A stretch of DNA of 64,000 nucleotides. Origin: Turnera subulata. Its lineage: Eukaryota > Streptophyta > Magnoliopsida > Malpighiales > Passifloraceae. A program made the position numbers and the translations under genes. Shown here one piece after another: positions 1 through 10,290 of the stretch. The DNA is taken from assembly GCA_028386065.3 (NCBI GenBank), contig JAKUCV010001864.1, positions 1-64,000 on the forward strand, given 5' to 3'. Under the pieces are notes generated by a model. It was not told the DNA's origin, ran no database searches, and saw only the letters and a program-made list of their open reading frames with translations. Numbering within the stretch: the first letter of the stretch is position 1; each line of letters begins with the position of its first letter.

Positions 1-60
1 ACACCACAGTAGAATTTAGTATTTTATTCTTAATTACACCTTTATATTTCTGTTTGAAGT

Positions 61-235
61 ACATTATGTCTTTCAGGGAAGTGTATATGTGCCCCTGTAA
101 CATCTGGGCCTTCGGCCCATAACCACATACTATTACGGTTCAGATACATTATGTCTTTCAGGGATGTGTGCACTGTAAGTGTCCCTGTTTCATCCGGGCC
201 TGCGGCCCATAATCATACATCATCACAAAAGTGTT
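61..235. repeat. 85-bp tandem duplication inside the LTR
   Basis: The motif ACATTATGTCTTTCAGGGA occurs at 61 and again at 146. Each copy is followed by a short spacer, a CCCTG that can pair with CAGGG, and a GGGCC-YKC-GGCCC palindrome. The two copies differ by several substitutions, so the duplication is not recent. Confidence 0.75.
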
Positions 236-574
236 TTACATGTTATATTTCATAACAGTTTTTCATGTAGAAATTTAGACATATGAGATCAATCAGGTAT
301 ATAAATCCAATCATCGTATGTAGCAAACAAGGCAAGTAAACAAACAAACCACACCAACATGCATTCACAAAACATATACAAAAAGAATTGTAATGTCACC
401 TCAAAATGCAAGTTATGACTTCTTCCCGATCCGAGTCAACAGCTCCCAAGGTATCTCCCGTGCCTGAATACCGGCACATAATATAATCACTAAACCAATT
501 TTAGGAATAAAAACGTATATGTATGCTAATGGTATTCTCTAATCGAGTATCTTCCATCCCTAACTAACAAATTG

Positions 575-775
575 TAAGATTTCCGGGCCTAAGCCCAAAG
601 GTTATTTCCACATCCATAACTCCAACAATTAAGGATCTACGGTTCATCGGTTTAAGTAAATTAACAATTCTCGGGCCTAAAGCCCACTAAGTCTTAAATC
701 ACAAATTCCAGGCCATGGGCCCACTTCCTCAAGTCGTATCTTACCGATTATGAAAATGGGCTTCAAGCCCGTTCT
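575..775. repeat. cluster of short GGGC/GCCC palindromes in the LTR
   Basis: At least four short inverted repeats lie within about 200 bases, including GGGCCTAAGCCC, GGGCCTAAAGCCC and GGGCTTCAAGCCC. Loop length and inner bases vary while the outer stem is kept. Similar palindromes occur at 4,587-4,677 near the end of the neighbouring LTR. Confidence 0.6.
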
Positions 776-3700
776 TAAAGTCCGTGAATTTACTTATCCG
801 AGATTAGGCCTTAAGTCTACTCCTTTAAGTCCATTTTTAATATGCTAAGCTTCAAATTGAGATTACTGGGCTTGGGCTCGGTTTTTCCTAAAACCGTCCT
901 AAAGTCGTTTCCGAGCCCAAGAGTTGATCGGCCTAAAGTTCTATTCGTGTCGGTAAGTTCTCCCGGCCACACACTCTTTTCTCTCCGCTCTCGGGAATCC
1001 AAAATTCATTAAATGAATAAATATAACGTATTTTGGTAATTTAAATTCCAAAAATTAAATACACGGCATAACCGAGACAAACATAGGTAATTACCGGTAA
1101 ACAGTCGTACAAACGAGAATTATCGTCCGCCGGCAGAATCCGAGCCTTCGCCGGAAAATTCCCGAGCCCTCGCCGGAATAGTGCATGCTCGCCGGATTCC
1201 GGTCACCCTCGCCGGAATTTCACCCAAAACTGCCGTCGTCCACAACAATCGTCCAATACCAAAACTCAATTCAATACACAACTTACAGAATTCCAATTCA
1301 TTCTTTTCCCACATTCACAGGAAAATCAACACCAATTGAAACGAAACAAAATTGAGTAAGCAAAAGCTTACCCGGAAGTCGCCGCCCACTGCCGAGCTAA
1401 GACCCAACACCGCAACCACCGGCCACCACAACACTGCAACATGACCCCTCCAACCGGCAACACCTCCCCGACCAGGATACAAAACTGGCCCGAACAACCC
1501 TCTCTGCCGGAAGCACCAACAACACACGCCAGCGCCACGATTCCACACCGGTCAGGGCCCAAATTTTGAACCGCATCATCAACAACACCAAACGCAGCCG
1601 GCCTCGACCATCAGCGACGCAACCCCCACCATCAACAAGCTCAGACAACACCACCCGCACCATGACCCACAACATGGCCAGCCGTCACCAACATCAAACC
1701 CGATTCGGGTTAGTCCACAGGCACCAATCCAAAGAAAAAGAAAAAAGAAAACAGAGGAAGTAGCAGGGCTCACCGAGCAGCGAAGAAGACGCGGTTGTTC
1801 GCGCCCACGTGCGGCTCCTCGTTGCCCTCAATCCTCGGCTTCCTCTGCAAGCCACTGAGAGAAATCCGGGAGAGGAGAGGAGAACCAGGGGAGAGACGAG
1901 AGTCGACGAAGGAAGAAGAAGATGGTGTTGTGGGTTTCGGGGGTCGATCCAAGAAGAAACAAAAAGGAAGAGATAAGGAAAGAAAAAGGGAAAGATAGTG
2001 GGGTTGCCGACCGTTGGGGTTGTTAGTGGTGGTAAGTGCCGTTGAGGGTGGCGGCGGCAAGTGGAGAAGGAACGGGAAAAAGAAAACGAAAGTGAAAGAA
2101 AAGAAGAGGAGGAAAAAGGAGAAGGGAAGGAAGGCTTTTAGGGTTGGCCGGCCAGCCCCGAAACGACGTCGTTTCGGGCTGAGGCGCGGTCAACCCCCCT
2201 TCAGTCAACGCGCTCTGTTTTTTTTTTTTTTTTTTAACCCAAAACGACGTAGTTTCGTACGAAACTACGCTAACCCTCTCGTTTCGCCCCGAAACACCTT
2301 CCGATCTCAACGAAACCCGAAGTATGAGAAATCCTAACTGGAAATTGACATTTCCAAGGAAAGATAATCTATTTCCTCGACTAAAACTCGAAAATACTTT
2401 AAGGGTAAAATTGGAATAAATTTCCGAAAATTTCGAAAATCAAATTATAAAATCCGGGGCGTTACATTCTGCTTCGATTCATTCATGGGTTTCTTAAACC
2501 AATTAATCTGACTTTGACCGGCTCTGATTAATTGGAATTTTTGTGGTTTTCCTTTGGGTTGTCGATTGCAATTGAATTGGGGATGAGGATTTCAGTGATG
2601 ATGTTGAGTCTGCCGTGGGCGGTGGAGATGCTGGCTGGGTACGATGGTGCTATTTAGTAGTGATTCAGATGATTTGTTGGATGATGAACAGTGTCAGAAT
2701 GGAGTGTTAGACTGCGTGAACAGTAACTGAGGAGTTTTGGGGGCTGCCGTGAACAGTGATGGCCGGAATCCGGCGAGGTTCCGGCGAGACCCTGGAATTT
2801 TCCGGCGAGTTTCCGGTGAAGCCTCGGGATTTTTCCGGCGAGCCCGGAAACGGACTTTGGGTAACTCCTTGGACTCGCTTTACACTTTGGCGCGGGTTTG
2901 GGCTCGGTTTGCACACGGACTCGAAAACGGTCCGAACGTGCGGAGGCCCATATTATCGCAACATATATATATGCATTTGACGGATTTAATAACGAAACCG
3001 ATAAATAAAAGAAACACGTGGACGATTATATAAATAAGGGTTTGGATTTAACTATGTCTAATATAAATACAACCCGCACATGATTTATTTTGTGATCACG
3101 AGAAGCTTATATAATTTCCTATGAACCGAAACTATGATAGTGGCATTATTATTTTGATGAAATATTATATTAGTTATATATTCCATCTAAAGATTTTATT
3201 AGTTAGAGCTATACTAATTTAATGTATTAGGTACAGTTACACTATATAATGAGTTTCAAAAATATTAATACCTTTATCTTATTTATAATTATCGGTGATA
3301 TAATGATATACGAATTTTAAATAATGCTTTACAACATTATGATACGGATATCTTATACCATATACCGTCTATGTAAATTAATTTCCGATGACACTATTTC
3401 CATGTAACAGTTTTACTATCGGAAATATTACAAGTAAGATTATTATTGTGTACACGAAGTATAGTATTATAAAATGCTATCTACTTTATATTACGATATC
3501 GGCTACAAATATTTAATGGTTATAAATACCTACAGCCATGATAGAAATGTTTAACAGAAACAGTTTTTAAAACGGGGATGACAACTTAAATTGTGGAAAG
3601 CCGAGTAATAAAATAATAGCTAACGACATGCATTGCACTCTTTGATGTGCATTATATATGATTATATGTTTTGGACATGATATAGGGACAAATAAGCTAT

Positions 3701-4144
3701 ATGGTTATGTACCGGATTCAGAGGCATACCAGGTGAGGATGGATAAACCTTGATATGTGCCCGTAATGCTGTGTGTGCATTTTTGTTATTTGTGTATTTT
3801 TACTGTTCGATGGAACTGCTGGAATGAATGTTGCTGGTTGATTGATTGCTGAGATGTTGTTGTTGTGAGCTTTGATTGAACTGCTGAGATGTTGATTGCC
3901 GGCTGTTTGACTGCTGTGGTTATCATTGATGTTGTTAGACTGTGATATGGGTTTTGTGATACTATGTAGAGAATAATGATGAACTGGTCTATGGTCTATG
4001 TGGATGATTGAGGAAAGAATAAAGAGTATTGGAAACGGAATTGGATTTGATTATGAGATGATGTAATTGTCACTTGGAAAGTAGTGGTACGACTAGATGG
4101 TTAGAGACTAGTTCTGTGGTGTCTTGCCAGAGGGTTTGTTGGTT

Positions 4145-4270
4145 GGGGTGTTGACCCCGGATTTGAGATATTGGGATGTTGATCCCGGATTTGTGATATT
4201 GGGGTGTTGACCCCGGATTTGAGATATTGGGATGTTGATCCCGGATTTGAGATATGGGGATGTTGATCCC
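4145..4270 (+). repeat. five 28-bp tandem repeats, each a small hairpin
   Basis: Hairpins start at 4145, 4173, 4201, 4229 and 4257, exactly 28 bases apart. Units 1 and 3 read GGGGT-GTTG-ACCCC. Units 2, 4 and 5 read GGGAT-GTTG-ATCCC. The G/A change in the left arm is matched by the C/T change in the right arm, so every unit keeps a perfect 5-bp stem. The units are joined by a CGGATTTGAGATATT-like linker. Confidence 0.9.
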
Positions 4271-4586
4271 GGATTATGGCGGGGCCTGGCATCCAGAATT
4301 AGTTAATAACCAGGTACGACCCTAGCTTGTCCAGTGACAGGGCCCGGAAGATAAAATTGGTAATAAAAACTAATAAGTAATCTTTGGGTCTTGGTTCAGT
4401 AATGATTATGATGTGCTTGATATGATTAGGTAGATTCCTCTGTTGTGTTGTTTGAGTTGTATTCCACTGTTATGCTGTTTTGTGATAGTTCCTTGTGATG
4501 TGAGGGTTTGCTTATTGTTGTGATGGTTGCATTACTTCAAGTGTTAGTGAGTTTAAGTCTTCCGCTGTGCATGTTTTTATTACTGT

Positions 4587-4677
4587 TGGGCCATTGGGCC
4601 AGTTTTGATATGTTACTGTTGGGCCATTGGGCCGTGTTGAGATATTATCGATGTTTTTGTTATGGGCTGTTGAGCCC
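4587..4677 (+). repeat. three GGGCC/GGGCT hairpins near the LTR 3' end
   Basis: GGGCCATTGGGCC occurs twice (about 4588 and 4621), each with a 4-bp GGCC stem. GGGCT-GTTG-AGCCC follows at 4664-4677 with a perfect 5-bp stem and the same GTTG loop as the 28-bp repeats at 4145-4270. Confidence 0.7.
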
Positions 4678-4779
4678 GAGTTATTGTGATATACACTGTA
4701 TGCTAGGTCTTGTTGGGTTGGGTTGTCACAGTTCCGGCCTGTGTTTACTGTGTACGGTAAATACGGGTCGGGGCGTCTC

Positions 4780-5836
4780 ACTCCGACCTGAACTTTATTT
4801 TCAAAACAAGTCACTACCTATTTTTTTTCGCGATAATTCTTCACCTACACTTTATAATTGTTTCATTTTAACTCTTTTATCCATAAAGATGAGTTTTCAT
4901 TTTAACATTAGTTTTCATTTTAACACGTAAAAGTCCTAACAAGACATCCGTTTTTAATCATACTTGACAATTCGTGTTCACGGGTCGTGTCCGTGTCGAG
5001 TTGAACAGGTAATTAAGTTTTGATTCCTCAATTAATAATCATGTCATGTTGGGTTCGGATTGACCCACGGTGAACTTTCTAAATCTAACAAGTTTATAAA
5101 TCTCTTTGGAGTTTGTGTATTTCGCGCAACTTCTTGTACTTAATTATAAAGAGATTAATATTATTTTTCATCCCTATTTTTTTTAATTAAGACATTTTCA
5201 TCCCTTTGTTGCAAAATGCACAAATTTGATCCTTGTGTTGAATTTCTAGGATATTTTCATTTTTCTCCCAATCTCCGCACAAAAAATGCTCACGTGTTAA
5301 TTTCTTTTAATGACACGTTAGCAACTAAGCCCACAAGCCCCCAAGAATCCGAACCACACCCACCCTTTTATAGGTGGTGATTTGTTTTGAAACTAAAATT
5401 CTTGTGGTAAATTGTCAAGAAAAAGAAAATAAGTGGTGATTTCATTTGGAACTAAATTTTAAGGGGTCAAAATATAATTAATCCGAACTATGATGACACT
5501 AATCAGTCACTGATGTCTTTCTTTTTTCCCCGGAAAGAAAAAATTTTAAAAACAATAACCCATAGTTATTCGGATTCGGTTCACCCTATTACCACCAAAA
5601 CCGCGTAGAAGCGGGGAGACCGGAAGGGAAAGAGATCGAAAAGAAAAAAAAAAAAAAAGCGTACAAGAAAACAGTCAATCAAGACCAAGGTTGAAGCTTC
5701 TTCCTAGGGTTCATACCAATTTCCCAATCATCGTTCTTTCACTGAACAATCAAAACCCTAACTTTCACCGATAATTCGCTCTTTCCTTGCCCAATTGATC
5801 ACCACCACTACCACCTCCTTTATCAAATCCACAAAC
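4780..5836. other. spacer and 5' region of the ZOP1-like gene
   Basis: The first half is AT-rich. A piece near 4960-5070 with CGTGTTCACGGGTCGTGTCCGTGTCG looks like a relic of a repeat, but its family is not identifiable. The part from about 5,600 to 5,836, with a purine-rich tract and then pyrimidine-rich sequence, is the likely 5' UTR. I see no clear TATA box at the expected distance. Confidence 0.4.
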
Positions 5837-7505
5837 ATGACTGAGGTACGTTCAAATTACACACCCTCTTTTCATTATTGATTCCCAAATCAATCGAAGC
5901 GTAACTAACCTTTTTTTGTTTATTTGTTTGGATGTGCAGTACTGGGTGAGCCAAGGCAACAAATGGTGCGATTTTTGCAAGATCTTTATATCGAACAACC
6001 CTTCAAGTATACGCAACCACGAGCTCGGGCAACGCCATAAGGAGAATGTCACCAAAAGGCTGGATTCTATGCGAAAAGACAATGTCGCCAAGGAGAAGCA
6101 GCAGAAGGAAACCGCCCGTGCCCTCGAGCAAATCGAAGCTGTCAGTCCTTTTTCTATATGTTAATTAGAATTACTAACTAAAGATTGTTGCTCTTCTCTT
6201 TCTCTTCACCACTTGTAATTCAGTTTGAAATTGTTGCTGGTGCTGGGTTGTAATGTGTCGTTTTTTTTTTTTCTTTTTGTTGGGCAGAAAGCGAAGCGGA
6301 GTTACCAGAAGGACGTGGCAAGTTTTAATGAGGCAACTACTCTTCATTCTTTGGATGTTCAAGAGGGTGGCGAGGAAGGTAATTGTCAGTCAATTTGGTA
6401 TTACTTGATGGTTACATGTTATTTGCTTCACTGTGGCTGCATAATGCTTACTGTGCGTAGGTGATGACATTCTTTGTCTTTATTCTTATACTAATCAGGC
6501 GCGTTATAAGCTTCTAGGAAATTTGAACTGAAAATTTGGGACTCTGTGCACTATTTGGGAGAGAAACAGATTCAGGTTTCGAGAATGAGACTGCTTAAGA
6601 TGATGAAAAGTTGAACCTTTTTTTGGTAAACAGTTTATCTTTATTTAAGTTTAAGGTGTTAGTTCTAGCACTACTCTTGGGTAATCTACTGAAATCTAAA
6701 GGATATTTACTTCATAGTTGCTAGCTCCGCAGTTGACAGCCATTTCGTGTGGTATGGTTTATTCCCATCACTTGTAATCCATCTTCCAGAGGTCCATTTT
6801 GTTGTTATATTTTGTTCATTCGAAGTGCCTAGTCAAGGTCTCATCACCAATTCCTCATTTTTTGTATTAGTTTTTCGTTGATACATCTTGCCTCAGTTCT
6901 CTAATGTTAACAAACCTTACAACTCTGACTGATTACAGAGTGGGAGTATGACAGCGCTTCAGGTTATTACTTCAACAGTAATAATGGCTTACACTATGAT
7001 CCCAAGTCAGGATTTTACTACTCTGATTCCATAGGTATGAAATCAACAATTTGAATATGTTACTGGTCTGCAACTTATTTCTTTCACAGTTCGTTTTGTA
7101 TGACTATGCTTTCCTATATTCATTCCATGACATACAAATTATGGAACAGGAAAATGGGTGACTCAGGAAGAGGCATATTCTTCGATTCAGGTTTCATCAG
7201 ATTCCAAGCGGAAAGAATCTACTCTGAAAAAGCCTTTGTCTACATCAGCAGCAGGTCCAGTCAAAGAAACCAAAAGCGCTGCTCAAAATGGTGCAGCACC
7301 TGGTCCTGTCGTTTCTGCTTCTTTAAACCCCATGAGATCTGTTAAAGGTGCTCCTTCCAAATTTGCTGTTAATAAAAGGAAAAGGGAAAATGATAAGCCA
7401 AAGGTTATATCTGCAGAAGAAAAAGCTGCACTTAAAGCAAGGGAGGCAGCAAAGAAGAGAGTTGAGGAGAGGGAGAAATCATTACTTGGTCTCTACAAAC
7501 ACTGA
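5837..7505 (+). CDS. ZOP1: ZOP1-like protein: U1-type zinc finger and OCRE domain
   Basis: Five exons (5837-5845, 5940-6140, 6288-6378, 6939-7034, 7150-7505) join in frame through GT-AG introns to give 250 residues, close to the family's usual size of about 240. The first exon encodes only Met-Thr-Glu. A U1-type C2H2 zinc finger lies at residues 12-37 (Cys13, Cys16, His30, His36), followed by a basic coiled-coil-like stretch. An OCRE domain with repeated aromatic residues (GYYF, GLHYDP, GFYYSD) covers about 101-141. The C-terminal third is Lys/Arg-rich, with a nuclear-signal-like KRKRE. In Arabidopsis this family (related to animal WBP4/FBP21) is a nuclear nucleic-acid-binding factor associated with the spliceosome and needed for RNA-directed DNA methylation. 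Function here is inferred from the domains. The gene appears intact. Confidence 0.93.
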
Positions 7506-9566
7506 TTATAGCTCCCTCCAGCAGACACTTGTCACTTACCGAACATGAGGGTATGCTTGCAGCATCATCTTTTGACCATTGAGTTTAATGCAAGTTTGAG
7601 CAAGGATAGATATGTTGAAACATTGCAAAAGAAATTGCTTTGCAAGTCTAGCCTAGGTCTTATGTTGAAGCAATGGCATCTTACTTTCTGTTGGTGTCTT
7701 TTCATCTTCACTATTGGGTGTGATATGGCCTATATTTTTCTTCTTGATGGAAAACACGCTCTGATGTTGAATTGTGGCATTTACAATTTTGTGTTGAGGA
7801 AATAATGCGAATGCTTTGTTTATATCAGCATGAAGTGCAACATCCTTTTTGCTGTTTGGCCTTGGCTAGTTAGATCCCTACATAGACTGAAGCATTAGGA
7901 AATTCCTATCTATCAAACTATGCTATTTGGACCCTCTTGAACCCGTTTGCTAGTTCTTTGAAACCTACCTCATTTCTGGCACATGATCCTCTGTAATCTC
8001 ATCTCTAACTACTGCATAATGTGATTGACTAATCATTTGACCTTCTTTGCTGCATTTTCCTACAAGTGTATCATGCTAAACATTTTGGGATTTCATCATT
8101 GGGATGGAAATGACTTTGGTGCTACACAAAACTGCTCGTAGTTTGAAGTTCACTGTGAAAGTTTCCACCTCACTTGAACTGGATTTCATTCTTGAAGATT
8201 TCTGGCCGTTCATGCTTGATTGTTGCAATGAGACTCTTACCGTAATTGGAAACTAAATAGTTGATTGGCTACAGGTAATGCATTGCTTTGGAATGCAGAC
8301 ATGCGGATTTTTCTGGCATCTGATGTAGATGGTGTAAACTGTGCCTACAGCCTGTTGAAGCTGACAACTGAAATGTTGTGGCTTCTATGTGCCAGTGTCC
8401 AATGGAACCTCAAATTTTCCTCCCCGAGGGATGCAATTTCTGTGCCGATTATGTGGTGAGTTAAATAGGCATTTTGTTTGCTGTACAAGTGCTGGTGATA
8501 AATTTGACAGCTACAATGAAAATGTTGATTGTTTTATTCTGTAGAACGGTGGGATTGAAGGCGATCTATGTCTGAAAGCTCTCTTGGAGCTAAATGTTGC
8601 AATGGAGTAGTGAGTGGCTTTGTTTCTATTTTTCTTGTTTCTTCCATATCTGGTACATAATTGTTGTTTCTCTGACTTTCAAGGTTGCTTAGCATAGTCA
8701 TACCTTGGCACAACAATTGAAATTTTAGGCGGCCAAGTTAAACAGACAAAAATGATGTCTCTATGCTGATGATATTAATGCAAGTACCGTCTCAGTAATT
8801 CGTCCCGTATTCTGTAACCGGATATGATCATTCTGTTCAGTCATATATTTTCACTGAACTGTCTTTTGGGACCTGTAGGTCTTATGTTTCGAATCTGTAA
8901 GTTCATATTAGCTTGTGTAGCTCTCCGATTAAGCTTCACTTTTCACTCTGTTTTATGTTTCCTATATTAAGGCATTTATGGCTCAGGTACAACGTTCTAA
9001 AGCTTTTGGGTTTCTGCTTTTATACTTATCCAACGTATGTATGAAAAATAGAATGATTTTTTTTTCAGCAAATCGCTTCTTATGTTGTATTTGTTGTTCC
9101 TTTTTTCTTAGAGAGAAGAAAGTTTACTAGCGTTGATAGTTGCTGTATCAACCACAAGTTTTCTTTCAATATTCAATTCAACACAGTTGAACACATATGT
9201 TGTTTGAAAAGATGCATCTAAGACAAAGGGTGTGGTCACGGATTTGCATACTGTTAATTAAACAAATGAAAGGTTCTTAGACGTGCACTTATTGCCGGCA
9301 CTATATGGCTGACTTGGTCTGCAATTTGATCTCTCAAGTCATAGAAATCGGCTAGAGTATGACCGAGATATGAGGTCATAATATTTATTACAGCCGTGTA
9401 CTGTGGTCGTGTCATTATGGGGGTCCTATTATGCTGTCATACTGTTGGTGTTGGGACACTTATTCCTAACCATCTTGCAACAGGGTTCAAGCCTGATTAC
9501 CAAATGGTATGTTTTGATCCCAATACTTTGCCTTGGCTTTATGCAAACCTGACTAACGATTGAAAT
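7506..9566. other. 3' flank of the ZOP1-like gene, no further gene seen
   Basis: AT-rich sequence with only short ORFs and no recognisable domain. Part of it probably belongs to the 3' UTR of the upstream gene, but no single polyadenylation site stands out. Confidence 0.4.
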
Positions 9567-9619
9567 TATCATGAGATTACTTCTTGCAACAAAAAAAAAA
9601 ATATCATGAGATTACTTCT
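9567..9619 (+). repeat. 17-nt poly(A)-tailed micro-insertion with an 18-bp target duplication
   Basis: TATCATGAGATTACTTCT occurs at 9567-9584 and again at 9602-9619. Between the copies lies only TGCAAC plus 11 A. A perfect duplication around a poly(A) tail is the signature of LINE-type target-primed insertion, here with almost nothing but the 3' end of the inserted RNA. Confidence 0.7.
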
Positions 9620-10085
9620 AGGCTATGATTGGGACAAAATAGGAAATGGAATGGGATTTGGGATAGGAATATGAATGTCACCTCCAAACAGTTTGATAGA
9701 TTTCGGTTGATGTGTGCAATGCATCCTGTTCTAAATATGGCCTTTGAACTTACAAGCTGATTTCTCAGTATAATTAAGAAGTTTTTCGTTCAACCAGTCT
9801 GTTAGGATACTTTGGTTTCCTACAATTTAATGAATCCTTGGCATATCATGCTTTGGGAGCATGGTGTTGTATCAGCAGGATATGTTGAGAATTCTTTTCG
9901 AGTGCATTCCTACTAAAACTGAAAGAGATGCTCTTTAAGCATTTGATCTTTCTGAAGTGCTATCTGATATTGTGTCTATAAATATAAAACAATTTAATAG
10001 GCTACAAAGAGGAAGACTCGTCGGGCCTAATGTACTGCAAAAATTGATTTTGTCTCAAAATTGGTATTGAATGAAATAGAATAGG

Positions 10086-10290
10086 TATTACCGCCTTTAG
10101 CCTGTCGTCTCTAGGACTCGGGTTCGAGTCCCGGCGTTTCCAGTCAAGGCCCATAATAGTGTGATGTGGCCGGATATGGCCTTCCACACTGTGGGGTGGT
10201 GGCCGTTGAGCCCGAGTCTCCCCGACACTATAACGCGTAGTAGGCGAGGGTGTCCGCTGGTGCCCCTGTAGGCGGTCTCTCCTATGAGGA
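10086..10290 (+). mobile_element. SINE-like or tRNA-derived sequence (tentative)
   Basis: GGGTTCGAGTCCC at about 10,120-10,132 is a good match to an RNA polymerase III B box. It sits 30-40 bases after a weak A-box-like stretch. About 150 bases of GC-rich sequence follow, standing out from the AT-rich surroundings. There is no complete tRNA cloverleaf. A SINE or a tRNA-derived relic would explain it, but I could not define both ends or target duplications. Confidence 0.35.

Larger units (their letters stand above)
1..2466 (-). mobile_element. LTR of a Ty3/Gypsy (Tekay/Del-like) retrotransposon, 3' end outside the window
   Basis: Read on the minus strand, the LTR begins at 2466 with TGTAACGCCCCGG, a typical start for plant Tekay/Del-type Gypsy LTRs, and runs beyond base 1. 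The first few hundred bases resemble the start of the LTR at 61,992. No reverse transcriptase lies next to it, and the bases above 2466 do not give a convincing polypurine tract. It may therefore be a solo LTR or a 5' LTR whose body lies outside the window. Its far part (1-800) is rich in small GGGC...GCCC palindromes and has an 85-bp duplication. Short ORFs here are low-complexity and are not genes. The lineage is assigned from end motifs only. Confidence 0.7.
2467..4779 (+). mobile_element. 5'-truncated Gypsy-type LTR, plus orientation
   Basis: This stretch ends near 4779 in GGTCGGGGCGTCTCA, like the 3' end of plant Gypsy LTRs. It shares several blocks, in the same order, with the LTR at 61,992-64,000: a GTGAGGATGGAT block (3739 here, 63,618 there), an array of GGGAT...ATCCC hairpins, and AGTAGTGGTACGACT (4079 here). 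In the other LTR the hairpins come before that last block. No LTR start is visible, because the minus-strand LTR ending at 2466 abuts it. The simplest reading is that the minus-strand element inserted into this one. There are no coding domains. Confidence 0.6.

Noticed and set aside
96..110. TGTAACATCTGGG as an LTR start
   Set aside because: It lies inside an 85-bp duplication whose other copy lacks the TGTAAC, and the true LTR edge is on the other strand at 2,466.
8265..8459. 64-codon plus-strand ORF downstream of the ZOP1-like gene
   Set aside because: No domain and no splice link to the finished reading frame, which already ends at 7,505.
10086..10160. Functional tRNA gene
   Set aside because: Only the B box matches; no acceptor stem, anticodon arm or T/D arm pairing could be drawn.
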